Positions 33,715 to 45,762 are shown, numbered from the stretch's first letter. The stretch: 64,000 nt of DNA from Zea mays (GCF_902167145.1 NC_050100.1:144608439-144672438); one strand, 5' to 3'. Translations and numbers: made by a program. Notes: generated by a model not told the origin, from the letters alone.

Positions 33715-34125
33715 GTGCGACACTCCGCGCAAAAGTCGCCTAAGGGTGCAGCCGGAATAGCACAACAAGTGCGTTAATCGAAGTCTTTTATCAAAAAGTA
33801 CACTCCGCGCAAAAGTCGCCTAAGGGTGCAGCCGGAATAGCACAACAAGTGTGTTAATCGAAGTCTTTTATCAAAAAGACACTCCGCGCAAAAAATCGCC
33901 TAAGGGTGCAGCCGGAATAGCACAACAAGTGCATTAATCGAAGTCTTTAATTAAAAAGAGATTCCGCACAAAAGTCGCCTAAGGGTGCAACCGGAATAGC
34001 ACAACAAAGTGCGTTAATCGAAGTCTTTTATTAAAAAGACACTTCGTGCAAAAGTCGCCTAAGGGTGCACCAGAACAGCACAAGTACGTCAATCTACACT
34101 CCGCGCAAAAGACACCCACGGGTGT
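33715..34125 (+). repeat. Six tandem repeats of about 80 bp between pol and antisense gene
   Basis: Units start near 33721, 33801, 33880, 33959, 34040 and 34096, with CACTCCGCGCAAAAGTCGCC, TAAGGGTGCAGCCGGAATAG and a TTAATCGAAGTC block. Spacing is 79-81 bases except the last, which is 56. The 'AAAGTCG…CTAAGGG…GCAG' core recalls the arrays in the other Tat elements. No open frame crosses it. Confidence 0.88.
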
Positions 34126-34215
34126 AGCCGGATTAGCACAGGCGTGCGGATACGGCCAACAGGGCACATTACAATACAAATTACAGTTACATACACACGG
34201 CGAGGGCATCATATA

Positions 34216-37200
34216 TTACATTGGCTCAACCTTCGAGATGATACCCATCTCCCTGTAATTGAACAGCATTATCCTCAATTCCTCACCCTCAAAAAGATTT
34301 CGCAGATCCCCCTCACCTATGCTCGCCCCAATCGGCGAAGACAACAATTCTCGTTTACCAACCCGGTCTACCCGAAGACGGCCACGCTCCATCCCCATAT
34401 GACGGCGCCTACCACTTCGCGAAAACTCACCCACACTGTGTTTCGACACCACCCTTCGCCGCCTATACTCAGTACTCGCACTAGGAAGATCCCCGACACC
34501 CTCCACACGCGGCGAAGACTCCGCTGCGGCCACATCTAACATAGCAAAATAATCCAAGCCTTCATCCGAGGACTCCTCCGTCTAGGAAAACAAACTCCCA
34601 GACTCACCATCAGACTCAAAACACTCAGATCCAGAGCCAAATAAATTATCATTGGCAGGCACTATGGTCGAGGCCGCCACAAAATCAGTATTGCCAGCAG
34701 CGGTTGCTTTCGCAGGCCCAAACGTTGGAACCTGTGCAGCAACCGAGGTTCAATATCACAAAAACAAAAGTTTACACCTAAAAGCCCTAGCCCCTATTCC
34801 GCCACCTGCGAAGGCTCGACCGACGCCGCTGGGTCTTCGACAGCTAGTTCGCCCACCACCTTTGAGGCGTCCTCACCCGTCAACGCAGTGGCTGGCGTAG
34901 GGTCTTCGCCAGCTCCAGTCGGCGCGGGAGTCGCCGAGGTGCCCTCACCAGCATCGGATGGTGGCGCCGGCTCCGCCCCCGATGCCTCGAGCAGTGTGCT
35001 GTCCAGATCGCCGAGGTCCTCAACCTCTTCATCTTGCGCCATCTAGAGAAATAGCACATTCATTCAACAGCCACATAAATACACACACATACCCACACAT
35101 ACAATCACATAGATGCACCTTTACCTAATCCATCGCCCGGTTAGACCTCTCCCGGACAGTCTCTCGGCCGTGAGGGCCCCACATCCTGTCGAAAAGCACC
35201 CTAGTTGAACGCTTCAAAACCGGGTCCTCGACCTGGAAGATTCCGCGCTCGAAGCCTTTGTCCGACCGGTCGAAGACCTCAAAGTGCCCGCATCCCTCGC
35301 GGGACAAGGCATTCACGGCCCCCTCACAGGTGACGAGGGAGGCGAAGGACATGAGGCCCGTCACAATTGTCGGGAGCATCTCCAACTCCTCCTGTAGCCA
35401 CCCAAGGAAGCGGAGGCCCACATCCTGACCGGGCGCCTCGAAGGGAGCGGTCCGCGCACCCAACTCCCGGTACGCGTCCACGAGCTACGAATGCGTCCGC
35501 TCGACCTCCGCGCACGTCGAGGCCTCCATTTTGTCCAGGCGGTCGCGCAGGCCGCCGAGCCTCGTCTCCATCTCCTCGGCGTGTTGGCGGGCCAGACTGC
35601 CCTCTGCTTGTGCAAGTTTGGCCTCGGCTTGTGCAGCCTGCGCCTCAGCATAGGCTCTATTTGTGTCCCTCCTCTCCTCCGCCAACTGACGCCTAAGATC
35701 CGCCTTCTCGACCTCCGCAGCCGCCAACCTCTCCGACAGCCTGCGGCTCTTATTTTCCGCAGCTGACTTGTCCCGAACAACATCCACATGCTGCGCTCAG
35801 AGGCGCTTGATCCTGCCCTCGAGTCGTTGCCTCTCAGCAGCGAACTCCCAAGTCAAGGCGCCCGACGCAACATGGTCGGCGAAAGCGGCCGCCTGCCACG
35901 AAAAACTCATCAGATTCGCAACCACATCAAAACAATGAACCAACAAAGTCTAAGACGACTTACATGCTTCAGCTGCTGGGACACAAAGCCCGCCACGTCC
36001 CTAGCGGCGGCGGCCGACGAAATCTCACCGCTGGCACAGTATTTGGACCATGGTTCCTGTGAAGTACCCTTCGCTCCACCCGCTGCCGTAGGCGAAGTGG
36101 CCGCCTCCGAACCCGGGACAACAGCCAGTTGCCCCACATCCGACCCTGCACCATAACCTTGTCCATCATTGCTATCCAAAAAAAAACTCACCAACGAGGT
36201 AATCATCCACGCAGATGTCTGTGTCAAAGTCGGCACCACCTGTCGCCACTTCGTCGGTGCGCACCGGCGACGGTGGCCTTCGCTCCTTCGTAGGATCAGC
36301 CGAGGGTGGCTTGCCCGCGCCGGAAGCAGCAGCCCTCGGACCCGCCGAAGACTTGCTGGGCCTGGGGACGGCAGGCTTCACCGCCGATGGTGGTTTGCTG
36401 CTTCCAGGGGCGGTGGACTTCGTGCCTCCCCGCGCCCGCTTCACCTCGCGCATAGGGTCCCTGACCCTAGTGATTGCCCGGCGCTTCCACGCTGCATCTT
36501 GACAATCCTTGTCCATCACTGTCGATACAACAACAGCAATATTCCGTCCATAAGGAAAAATCTTCAACTCACGGGCCATACGAGACATAAATATGTCCTC
36601 GCCAGCCGCACGGGGAATCGGAACGTTCCTTGGCCATCGACCACCGGTAACCTTCAGCATTCGCGCTGAAGACTCCCAGAGCTCGGGCGAAGACATCCTT
36701 CCCCCGAGGGCCGCGCAAGTCCCCATCAACTCCACAGCAAAACGGTCAGAGACCCCCAACCCCCCCACTGGAGTACCTATTTTTCTCTTCTTAGTGGCTG
36801 GGGCAGCCTCCCGCGAAGGGCCTTCCTCAGCCACGGCCATTGGTTTTTTCCGCGGTGGTCAACAGCCGCATCAGCGTCATCTCCAGGGTAACCACTGTAT
36901 GGCAAACGGTTCAACTCGAAGACCCGATTCAAGCGAACATTGGACCCTCGGATATCCCAACTACGCAGACTCTCCGTCCTTGGCGCATATCGCCCCACAA
37001 TCCTCATAGCCCCGTCCTCCACTTCGCGAACGAACGCGGCTAGGTCTCGGCCGCGTAGATCCAAAGAGAATGCCGGACTTCGCACCAGCTGCTGGCCCAA
37101 AGTAGGCATCTGGCGAGGGCATACTTCACCCAGCACCCAGCCATGCGCCAGGGGCCACACTCCATAACCAATGAACTCCTCAACCAAATCACGCCCGCTG

Positions 37201-37918
37201 CTTATGCGGGCAGCGCACCAGAGGGCCCCTTCGTCCTCATCATCCTCCACCACCTCAAATTGTGGGAATGCCACATAGCAATGGGAGCACATCACGGTCG
37301 TGGGGAACCCTGGGAGGTCTTCGACTTCGCTTCCCGAAGCATAAAACCAATAATCCCACCAGCTGCCTCACTTATTGCGAGCACATGGAACTAACTCCAC
37401 AACTTCCGCTGAAGTCTTTCCGGTCCTCGGCGTGAAGGTGCACGATCCAAACTGTGCAATCTTGTTTCCAATTTTTCTCTTTTGCCAATGCAGACAGTAA
37501 TTCTTGGCGAAGACCTCTACGGAAGGCTGACCGTCGTACGAAGTCACCGCCCAGACATACTTCGCCAGGGCCACCACGGTGTTAGGTGTCAACTGGTGGA
37601 CCTGGACCTCAAACCTCTGCAGGACCTCCGCCACGAAACGATGCGCAGGTAGGCGAAGACCGGCAACGAAGAACGCCTCAAACACCACTAACTCGCCCTT
37701 AGGCTTGGGAATCTCTTCCGCCCCCGGGACGCGCCTAACACCGTCCCAATATACCCCAACTGCTGCATGTCCTGCACGCGAACCGAGGAAATCCTCAAAA
37801 CACCGAACTCCACCGTGTGGCCCGGCTGTAACTCCACCACCGCCAAACCGCTCAAGGTATCTTCGGATGACGAATCGGTCGGCGGCGCATTTGCAGCAGA
37901 TGAGGAAGAAGACGACAT
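34216..37918 (-). pseudogene. Antisense gene of the third Tat element, multi-intron
   Basis: The ATG at 37918 starts MSSSSSSAAN. The conserved domain (LRLPAHRFVAEVLQRFEVQVHQLTPNTVVALAKYVWA, in another frame after an early shift) lies near 37650-37540. A DLVEEFIGYGVWPL block, a Lys/Pro/Ser-rich basic region, and a long coiled coil (AAAEVEKADLRRQLAEERR…, 35787-35485) follow, then an acidic Pro/Thr/Ala tail and a final block to 34216. Clear introns are 35963-35893 (GTAAGT…GGCAG) and 35124-35043 (GTAAAGG…CTCTAG). The gene's layout (conserved domain, basic region, coiled coil, short introns) matches the other Tat antisense genes although the sequence is quite diverged. Its role is unknown. Confidence 0.75.
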
Positions 37919-38075
37919 CGCTATGTACCGTCGGCGGCGGCGTGCAGTTTGCTTGACACGGGCCAGATCTCCAATGCAGAGGAACCAGTAGGGCAGGCGA
38001 ACGGGTGAGCGGTTTCAAAAGTTTAGGGTTTTCCGGCGCACGCAAAGGTGAGAGTCAACTCGCGCCGCGCCACCC

Positions 38076-38083
38076 TTTTTATA
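38076..38083 (-). promoter_or_regulatory. TATA box of the antisense gene
   Basis: The minus strand reads GTGTATAAAAAGGG 160 bases before the ATG at 37918. A leader with AAAACCCTAAAC, typical of plant 5' leaders, lies between. It reads against the element's sense strand. Confidence 0.65.
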
Positions 38084-38250
38084 CACACGGCGCGACGCTT
38101 CGGGAAACCCGCAGCCCAACAGTGCCACGTCCATCAAAGGTCACATCAAAAACCCCCGCAGGACCACTTCGAGTGAGGGCAGTGTCTCCACCATCTAGCG
38201 ACGTCTTCGGCACCAGATGATTCAGTCGAATTGGTCCCTCGGAGGGCAAA

Positions 38251-38730
38251 CGTTCGGGCGAAGGCGAAGACGCTACCCTTCACGCGAAGCCTTCGTCGCC
38301 TCGCTACACCAACGAAGGCGAGATGATCGGCACGGTTGCCCTTCGTCCTCTCCACTACAAGACGAAGGCCAGACTTCGGCGAAGTCTGCTAATCCCGCAT
38401 GTTCATCTCGCCCAGAGGACCATGTGGAATTCGGCCCACTGTAACGAGCCCCGCGTGGATGAACGTGTTACGGGCCTAATCTGTAATAGCTTTTCTGTAA
38501 TTACGGTCTGTAACCTCCCTTTATGGGAATATTCTGGGGATAACCCGAGTACCCGAGGGCATAAACGTACTTGCCTTGGGACGTTGGCCGCTCGAGTACC
38601 TATAAATACCCCCGTATAGTGCCCTTAATAGACCAGATTAACAGAGCAACTGTCATCCCACGCTAAAATTTGCTTGCACCCTTTCCACTCCCCCGTTGCA
38701 TCAACTTGCCCAGGAGAGCAAGTTCCAACA
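38251..38730 (+). repeat. 3' LTR of the third Tat element
   Basis: It matches 27371-27850. The first bases have decayed to CGTTCGGGCG. It ends CAAGTTCCAACA. Confidence 0.92.
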
Positions 38731-38735
38731 ATAGT

Positions 38736-39033
38736 TATGCGCATATTCTTTGACACGTACGGGGAATAATACGAGGACATGAGAGAGTTCCACAAGCACC
38801 TTCCTAAGCTACTGAAGCCCAGAGGCATCTACTCGTACCTCAACAACCTCTGCAGCGACAACACATTCTTCCACGCCGTGTATTACCAGCTCGTTGTGCT
38901 AGAGCTCACGAACCTTGGGTACTCGGTGCAGTTCATCCCTCTGCCAGTGAAAGATTGCCTGGCGGAGGAGGTCTTGAAGGGCGTGAAGTTGAAGTACTGG
39001 CAACTAGACAACTACTACCTCCCTGCTTGCTAG
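38736..39033 (+). pseudogene. 3' fragment of an RMT2-like arginine methyltransferase gene
   Basis: The frame reads FFDTYGE*YEDMREFHKHLP, then KLLKPRGIYSYLNNLCSDN and further to LKYWQLDNYYLPAC and a stop at 39031-39033. I recognise the C-terminal methyltransferase part of plant RMT2/PRMT2-like proteins (ankyrin plus SAM-dependent methyltransferase), which acts on protein arginine. There is a premature TAA at 38767-38769 where Tyr is expected, and the usual PGG is PRG. Only the last exon is present, with about 90 residues against more than 300 for the family. The Tat element at 27371-38730 inserted directly before it. It is a dead gene fragment, perhaps captured and moved by a transposon. Confidence 0.75.
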
Positions 39034-39729
39034 TCAGAATCAGAACCGGAGTGAGATTTTCTACTATCAAGTAGTGATGGGTTATTTATAGTCTGCGCCT
39101 GAAGTTGTTTGTTTGTTTTGAGCTACATACATTTTTTTGTTTAGGCATGTTGTGTTACGAATGATAACTGTTTCACTTTCAGGAGCTGAAATTTCTTTGG
39201 GCGTGTGGTGATTTGCCCTCTCTTGTATGCTCCCGACTGGTGCATTCGTGGTCCAAAAAAATAGAATTGTCATGGAAATTTGGTTTCCTGACAATCATTT
39301 TCCTTGCCATGTTGGACCGCGTGGCTTAGACTAGGCTTCCAAATCACTCACCTACTGCCACCTGGTGTTCGCATCAAAGTGGTCGCATTATAAATACGAT
39401 GACTCAAATAGACGAATAAATATTATTTTACACATGTATTGTTACAGTTTCTATATATCATCTAGGTAGACCTCGTTTAAATGAGATAGTCATTCAAAAA
39501 AAGACGTCGATCCTCCAGATTTTGTTTTTTGTTTCCTTTTTTTGTCTATTATCATAACTCACTTGAAAAGTTGCACTGATTCCAAGAAAACTATGAGTTA
39601 ATATGAAAAGGCCAAAGCCACAAAATCAGCAATAGAATGGTGCAATTCAATTTCTACTCTATTTCTATTAGGCAAGTTTCAATGATGTCTGTTAAAAGAT
39701 GACATCGGGGTGCGCTTTGTGCGCCGTGT
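39034..39729. other. 3' UTR-like and AT-rich spacer
   Basis: This may include the 3' UTR of the RMT2-like fragment (up to about 39300). Nothing else recognisable before the solo LTR. Confidence 0.45.
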
Positions 39730-40208
39730 TGTTGGAACTTGCTCTCCTGGACAAGTTGATCCAACGGGGGAGTGAAAGCAACGTAAACAAGGTTTTAACT
39801 CGAGATGGCAATAGCTCTATTAATCTAGCCTCTCAAGGGCACTGTACGGGGGTATTTATAGGTGCCTGAGTGCCCAACGTCCCGATGTAAGGACGCATGT
39901 ACCCTCAGGCACTCAGTCTATCCCCGGAATATTCCCATAAAGGAGGGTTACAGACTGTCATTACAGAAAAGCTATTACAAATCGGGCTCGTAACACACTT
40001 CTCCGTGCGGGGCCTGTTACAATGGGCCGAATCCCAAATGGGCCTCCAGGTTGAGTGAGGACGTGGGACGGGGCGACGTCGTCGTGGCCCTTCGTCTTGT
40101 AGTGTAGAAGACGAAGGGTGGACCTCGCCGGTCGTTCTGCTTCCTGTTGGCGCAGCGTGATAGACGAAGGTTGGAGCGAAGGGTAGCATTTTCGCCTTCG
40201 CCCTAACA
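39730..40208 (-). repeat. Solo LTR of the third Tat family
   Basis: This 479-bp stretch is the reverse complement of the LTR at 27371-27850 with moderate divergence: it starts TGTTGGAACTTGCTCTC and ends CGCCCTAACA. No internal element sequence flanks it. The neighbouring five bases (CGTGT and CTTGC) do not match well, so the target-site duplication has decayed or was lost. Confidence 0.82.
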
Positions 40209-40339
40209 CTTGCAATGACCCAACACAATCTTAAATAGATCACATATAGTGTCCTAGTACTTTAATCACTTTTGTATTAAATATTCAACCCTAGAAAGGG
40301 TTCAGCAAACAGAAGCCAAAAACTGCTGCTCCCACGAGT

Positions 40340-40962
40340 CTAACCACCAAACATAAATGCAACAACTTGCTCCTCGTTCCCGTTGAATAGCTTGAGTGCT
40401 TGTGTTACAGATGCCCAGTCAAAACCAAGCTCCATAAGCTTCATGTATTTCACTTCAAAATTTCCTCCCTGTCAAGAGGAGTTCCAGAGATAATTAGGGT
40501 AAAAGCTAATTCATTAAGATGCAAATGTGACCAACGTTAAAACAATATAGAAAGTCGTTTTAGCTTCACCTATGGGGGGTTTGCAGCTTGAGCTCTTGTG
40601 AATAAAATGAATGGTAGTGTAATTAAAGTTAGTTCATAGTTACCGGTTTTAAATTAGTTCATAGTTATCAGGAGCTTACAAGTGCTTGGAACATATAGAA
40701 GCAATAATAGTGGGAAAAAGCATTAAACTCGAAGAGGGGTTTGTTGTGGCGCAATGGGAGTAGCCTAACATGTCCTCGATGGTTCCTTAACTCTTCAAAG
40801 CAAATAAAGTTATGTCAATGCTAAATACCATAGTTGAATGGAAAACAATGAAGTTGCAGCATGCAAAGGTGAGTTTGCTTACTCCAGTTGCTTGGCTGAG
40901 AGTCACTAACTTAGACAATTTCTCTTCGTCGTCTATGTGTGAGGGGATGTCTTTCTCTGAAG
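40340..40962 (-). pseudogene. Two exons of a DDI1-like UBA-domain gene
   Basis: The last exon (40468-40340) encodes a UBA domain: NFEVKYMKLMELGFDWASV, then TQALKLFNGNEEQVVAFMFGG and a stop. The exon before it (40962-40883) encodes EKDIPSHIDDEEKLSKL and ends SQATG at a GTAAGC donor. The acceptor CTTGACAG|GG and the donor are both in phase 0, so the pair would splice in frame. EKDIP followed by a C-terminal UBA ending FLFGG or similar fits the plant DDI1 retropepsin/UBA ubiquitin-shuttle family. The retropepsin and ubiquitin-like exons are absent from the 200 bases left before the next element. The intron between is about 410 bases. Confidence 0.65.
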
Positions 40963-41161
40963 CTTAAAACATGTTGCACGTACATGTAAAGCAAGCACAC
41001 ACAATATGAGATACATCTCTTCTTATGCTTCTACTAAATACCAAACCAGGGGGCATGCAACATGGTATTAAATAGAACTATAATTGCTGCAACAAAGAAC
41101 AGGTTCATATCCATATTTTTGTCTATGCCTCACACATCTTGGCAATACCTCACACACTCAT

Positions 41162-41484
41162 TGTTGGGGGCCTTCCTCTTCCGAAGGTCCTCAAAAACAC
41201 GACTAACCATTTGCTTTCAACGTACTACTAAATATTACAGGAGCTTCATCATCAGAAAAGCTTCGGAATAACACAAGAGGAGCGAAGCAAACTTCGTTTG
41301 ACAAGCTTCATCATGGTGAAACGGGTAGACAACGTGGCTTCAGAATGACGAAAGGGAAGTACAACGAAGCACTCTTCATCAAGCAGGCTTCGTCACGACG
41401 AAGCAATGAGACAATGCAAGGAGAAGGTGTTGCTCAAGTTATTAAATACAAATGGTAATGTTACCCTTATGACACTTCGTAAAC
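41162..41484 (+). repeat. 5' LTR of the huck-like element, first part
   Basis: It begins TGTTGGGGGCCTTC and matches the 3' LTR from 61458. It stops at TAAAC (41480-41484), the target site of the Copia insertion. The rest resumes at 50883. Confidence 0.9.
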
Positions 41485-43145
41485 TGAAAGGGAAATAGGC
41501 TTACACCTTTTCCCAAATTGATTTTGGTGGTTGAAATGCCCAACACAAATAATTGCTAACTAGTTTGCTCTAGATTATGAGTTCTACAGGTGCCAAAGGT
41601 ACACAACAAACCAATAAAAAGACCGAGAAAGGATTCAATTATTGAAAGCTAAAGTCAGCCGAAGTGTGCCCTAGTCTGGCGCACTGGACTGTCCAGTGTG
41701 CCACCGGACATTGTCCGGTGCACCAAGGACTCCAACTCCGAACTGCTCACCTTCGAGAATTCTGGAGGCCGCTCTGCTATAATTCACTGGACAGTGTCCG
41801 GTGGCGCACCGGACTGTCCGGTGTGCCAGCACAGCAACGGCTACTTCGCGCCAACGGTCGTCTGCAGAAGGCATTAAATGCGCTAGAGTGTGCACCAGAG
41901 TCAGAGCAGAGCCAGATGGCACACCGGACACTCAACAGTGCCTGTCCGGTGCACCACCGGACTGTCCGGTGGCCCAGAAGACAGAAGCTCCAAGGTCGGA
42001 ATCCAACGACCAGGTGACGTGGCAGGCGCACCGGACTGTCCGGTGCGCCATGCGACAGCAGCCTTCACCAAATGGCTAGTTTGGTGGTTGGGGCTATAAA
42101 TTCCCCCAACCACCCACCATTCATTGCATCCAAGTTTTCAGACTTCCTACACCTTACAAGGGCTATAGCATTCAATACAAGACACACCAAAGTGATCAAA
42201 TCCTCTCCCATGTCCAAAGATCATTCCAATCAAATAGTGACTAGTAAGAGAGTGACTTGTGTTCATTTGAGCTCTTGCGCTTGGATTGCTTCTTTTTATC
42301 ATTCTTTCTTGTGATCAACTCAATTGTAACTGAGGCAAGAGACACCAATTGGGTGGTGGTCCTTGTGGGGACTTTGTGTCCCGTTTGATTGGGAAGAGAA
42401 GCTCACTCGGTCTAAGTGACCGTTTGAGAGAGGGAAAGGGTTGAAAGAGACCCGGTCTTTGTGACCACCTCAACGGGGAGTAGGTTTGCAAGAACCGAAC
42501 CTCGAGAAAACAAATCCTTGTGTCTCACTCTTTACTTTGCTCGCGATTTGTTTTTCGCCCTCTCTCTCGGACTCGTTCATATTTCTAACGCTAACTGTTG
42601 GGACTTGCTCTCAGTCGCAAGGAGGCCAACAAGGGTGAACAGTGCCGACAATAGGGTTACGTGCTTGAAGGCAATAGCTCTGTTAATCTGCCCTCTCACG
42701 GGCACTGTGCGGGGGTATTTATAGGTACCTGAGCGCCCAGCGCCTTGGGTTAAGGACGCATGTGCCCTCAGCTACCCAGGTTATCCCCAGAATATTCCCA
42801 TAAAGCAGGGTTACAGACTGTAATTACAGGAATGCCTTTACAAATGAGGCATGTAACACACAGCGGCCACGCAGGGCCCGTTACATTGGGCCGGATCGCG
42901 CGTGGGCCTCCGAACTGGACGAGGCCGCACGGTGGGAAGACCTCGTCGCAGGCCTTCGTCTGATGTCGTACCGAGCGAAGGGTGTCCCTGCCCGTTTTGT
43001 CTCCGTCGGACCAGCGACGACGGCGAAGACTTCGAGCGAAGGGTAGCGGCTTTGCCTTCGCCCCAACACTAACCCGGCTTGTAGTTGTGCTTAAGTTTAT
43101 AAATTTCAGATTCGCCCTATTCACCCCCCCTCTAGGCGACTTTCA
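41485..43145 (+). repeat. 5' LTR of the Copia element (with nested solo LTR)
   Basis: Without the nested solo LTR and its duplicated CTAAC it is about 1,183 bp. It has a TATA box at 42095 (TATAAATTCCCCC) and several CACCGGAC…GTCCGGTG inverted repeats near 41690-42050. Compared with the 3' LTR it keeps about 140 extra bases between GGTCG repeats (about 41866-42000). Confidence 0.92.
42596..43068 (-). repeat. Solo Tat LTR nested in the Copia 5' LTR
   Basis: This 473-bp LTR of the third Tat family is in reverse orientation: it starts TGTTGGGACTTGCTCTC and ends TTCGCCCCAACA. The target-site duplication is CTAAC at 42591-42595 and 43069-43073, perfect. The 3' LTR of the Copia lacks it, which shows the unoccupied site. 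Confidence 0.93.
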
Positions 43146-43147
43146 AT

Positions 43148-43159
43148 TGGTATCAGAGC
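43148..43159 (+). other. Primer-binding site of the Copia element
   Basis: TGGTATCAGAGC, complementary to the initiator tRNA-Met 3' end, two bases after the LTR. Confidence 0.88.
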
Positions 43160-43193
43160 CCGGTGCTTCATTAGAGCTTAACCGCTCAAAGTG

Positions 43194-45762
43194 ATGTCAG
43201 GAGATCATGCCAAGAAGATGGTGATCGGCGGTGAGAAGACCGCTACAAGCCATGGGAAGGCTCCATCAAGGGAGTCCGCCAACAAGAAGAAGGATGGATC
43301 CCCTTCACGCATTCAATCGCACAAGAGTGGCGAGAAGAAGAAGAAAATGAAGAAAGTGGTCTACTACGAGACCGACTCTTCATCGCCCTCTACATCCGGA
43401 TCCGACTCCACGTCCGTCACTTCTAAGCGCCAAGAGCGCAAAAAGTATAGTAAGATCCCCCTACGCTATCCTCGCATTCCTAAGCATACTCCATTACTTT
43501 CCGTCCCATTAGGAAAACCACCAACATTTGACGGTGAAGATTATTCTAGGTGGAGTGATATGATGAGATATCACCTAACCTCACTCAACAAAAGCATATG
43601 GGATGTTGTTGAGTTTGGTGTATAGGTACCATCCGTAGGGGATGAAGATTATGATGAGGACGAGGTGGCCCAAATCGTGCACTTCAACTCCCAAGCCACC
43701 ACTATACTCCTCACCTCTCTAAGTCGAGAGGAGTATAACAAGGTGCAAGGATTGAAGAGTGCCAATGAGATTTGGGACGTACTCAAGACCGCGCACGAAG
43801 GAGACGAGGTGACCAAGATCACCAAGCGGGAGACGATCGAGGGGGAGCTCGGTCGCTTCCGGCTTTGCCAAGGGGAGGAGCCACAAGAGATGTACAACCG
43901 GCTCAAGACCTTGGTGAACCAAGTGCGCAACCTCGGGAGCAAAAAATGGGATGACCATGAAATGGTCAAGATTATTCTTAGATCACTCGTTTTTCTTAAC
44001 CCTACGCAAGTACAATTAATACGTGGTGATCCTAGATACACACTAATGTCTCCTGAGGAAGTAATAGGAAAATTTGTGAGCTTTGAATTGATGATCAAAG
44101 GCTCAAAGAAAATCATCAAGCAAGATGGCCCCTCCACGCCCGAAGCACAACTGGTCGCATTCAAGGCAACAGAGGAGAAGAAGGATGAGTCTGCATCAAG
44201 TAGACTCCCCATCGACGCCTCCAAGCTCGACAACGAGGAAATGGCGCTCATCATCAAGAGCTTCCGCCAAATCCTCAAGCAAAGGAGAGGGAAGGACTAC
44301 AAGTCCCGCTCCAAGAAAGCGTGATACAAGTGTGGTAAGCCCGATCACTTTATTGCAAAATGTCCAATATCAAGTGACAGTGACAGGGGCGACGACAAGA
44401 AGGGAAAGAGGAGAGAAAAGAAGAGATACTACAAGAAGAAGGGCGGCGATGCCCATGTGTGCCGCGAGTGGAACTCCGACGAGAGCTCCTCTGACTCCTC
44501 CTCCGACGAGGACGCCGCCAACATCGCCGTCACCAAAGGACTCCTCTTCCCCAACATCGGCCACAAGTGCCTCATGGCAAAGGACGGCAAAAGGAAGAAG
44601 GTAAAATCAAGATCCTCCACTAAATATGCATCCTCTAGTGATGAGGATAACTCTAGTGATGAGGAGGATAATTTGCGCACCCTTTTTGCCAACCTAAACA
44701 TGCAACAAAAAGAGAAGTTAAATGAATTAATTAGTGCTATTCATGAGAAGGATGAACTCTTGGACACCCAAGAGGACTTCCTAATTAAGGAAAACAAGAA
44801 GCATGTTAAGGTTAAAAATGCTTACGCTCTAGAAGTAGAAAAATGTGAAAAACTATCTAGTGAGCTAAGCACTTGCCATAATATTATTGCCAACCTTAGA
44901 AATGAGAATGATAAAATAATTGCTAAGGTTGATTCAAATGTATGTGATGATTCAATTTCCAATCTTAGAGATGATAATGTTAGTTTACTTGCTAAGATTG
45001 AAGAATTGAATGTCTCTCTTGCTAGCCTTAGAAACGAGAATGAAAAATTAATTGCAAACGAGAATGTTAGTTTGCAATGTTACCATTTCCAATCTCAGAA
45101 GTGAAAATGACATATTACATGCTAAGATTGTTGAACTAAAATCTTGCAAACCCTCTACATCTACCGTTGAGCATGTTTCCATTTGCACTAGATGTAGAGA
45201 CATTAATGTTGATACTATTCATGATCACCTAGCTTTAATTAAGAAACAAAAAGATCACATAGCTCAACTTAATGCCAAAATTAATGAGCATGACTTAGAA
45301 AATGAAAATTTTAAATTTGCTAGAAACATGCTTTATAATGGGAGACGCCCTGGCATCAAGGATGACATTGGCTTCCAAAAGGGGGACAATGTCAAACTTA
45401 ATGCCCCTCCTAAAAGATTGTCTAACTTTGTTAAGGGCAAGGCTCCCATGCCTCAGGATAACGAGGGTTACATTTTGTACCCTATCGGTTATCCTGAGAA
45501 CAAGATTAGGAGAATTCACTCTAGGAAGTCTCACTCTGGCCCTAATCATGCTTTTATGTATAAGGGTGAGACATCTAGCTCTAGGCAATCTACCCGTGCA
45601 AAATTGCCTAAGAAGAAAACTCCTATTGCATCAAATGATTCTAATATTTCATTTAAGTCTTTTGATGCATCTTATGTTTTAACTAACAAATCCGGCAAGG
45701 TAGTTGCCAAGTATGTTGGGGGCAAGCACAAGGGGTCAAAGACTTGTGTTTGGGTACCCTAA
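43194..45762 (+). pseudogene. gag: Copia gag, with stops and a frameshift
   Basis: From ATG 43194 (MSGDHAKKM…). A basic Lys/Ser-rich N-terminus precedes the gag domain (LGKPPTFDGEDYSRWSDMM … LTSLSREEYNKVQG … EPQEMYNRLKTLVNQVRNLG). The zinc knuckle follows at 44325 (YKCGKPDHFIAKC). A long Asn/Glu/Lys coiled-coil region (44690-45330) and a basic tail come after. Defects: TAG at 43623-43625, TGA at 44322-44324 that replaces the first Cys of the knuckle, and a frameshift near 45060-45100. Length before protease (about 850 codons) is long, as is usual for SIRE-lineage gag. Confidence 0.88.

Larger units (their letters stand above)
27371..38730 (+). mobile_element. Third Tat-lineage element with gag, pol and antisense gene
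   Basis: The LTRs are 480 bp each (27371-27850 and 38251-38730). The flanking five bases are ATGGT (27366-27370) and ATAGT (38731-38735), one mismatch. The order is LTR, primer-binding site, gag, protease, RT, RNase H, second RNase H-like domain, integrase, a tandem repeat array, an antisense gene with its own TATA box, and LTR. It is more GC-rich than the two CTTCGG-type Tat elements and has a different LTR. Two solo LTRs of the same family lie at 39730-40208 and 42596-43068. LTR differences number roughly 30 by eye, so it is older than the nested element at 5546. Confidence 0.9.

Noticed and set aside
33715..34125. CRISPR-like array
   Set aside because: The units are contiguous degenerate 80-bp tandem repeats without unique spacers, inside a plant retrotransposon.
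39730..40208. Truncated element with internal region
   Set aside because: Only LTR sequence is present. No primer-binding site or polypurine tract continues on either side, so it is a solo LTR.
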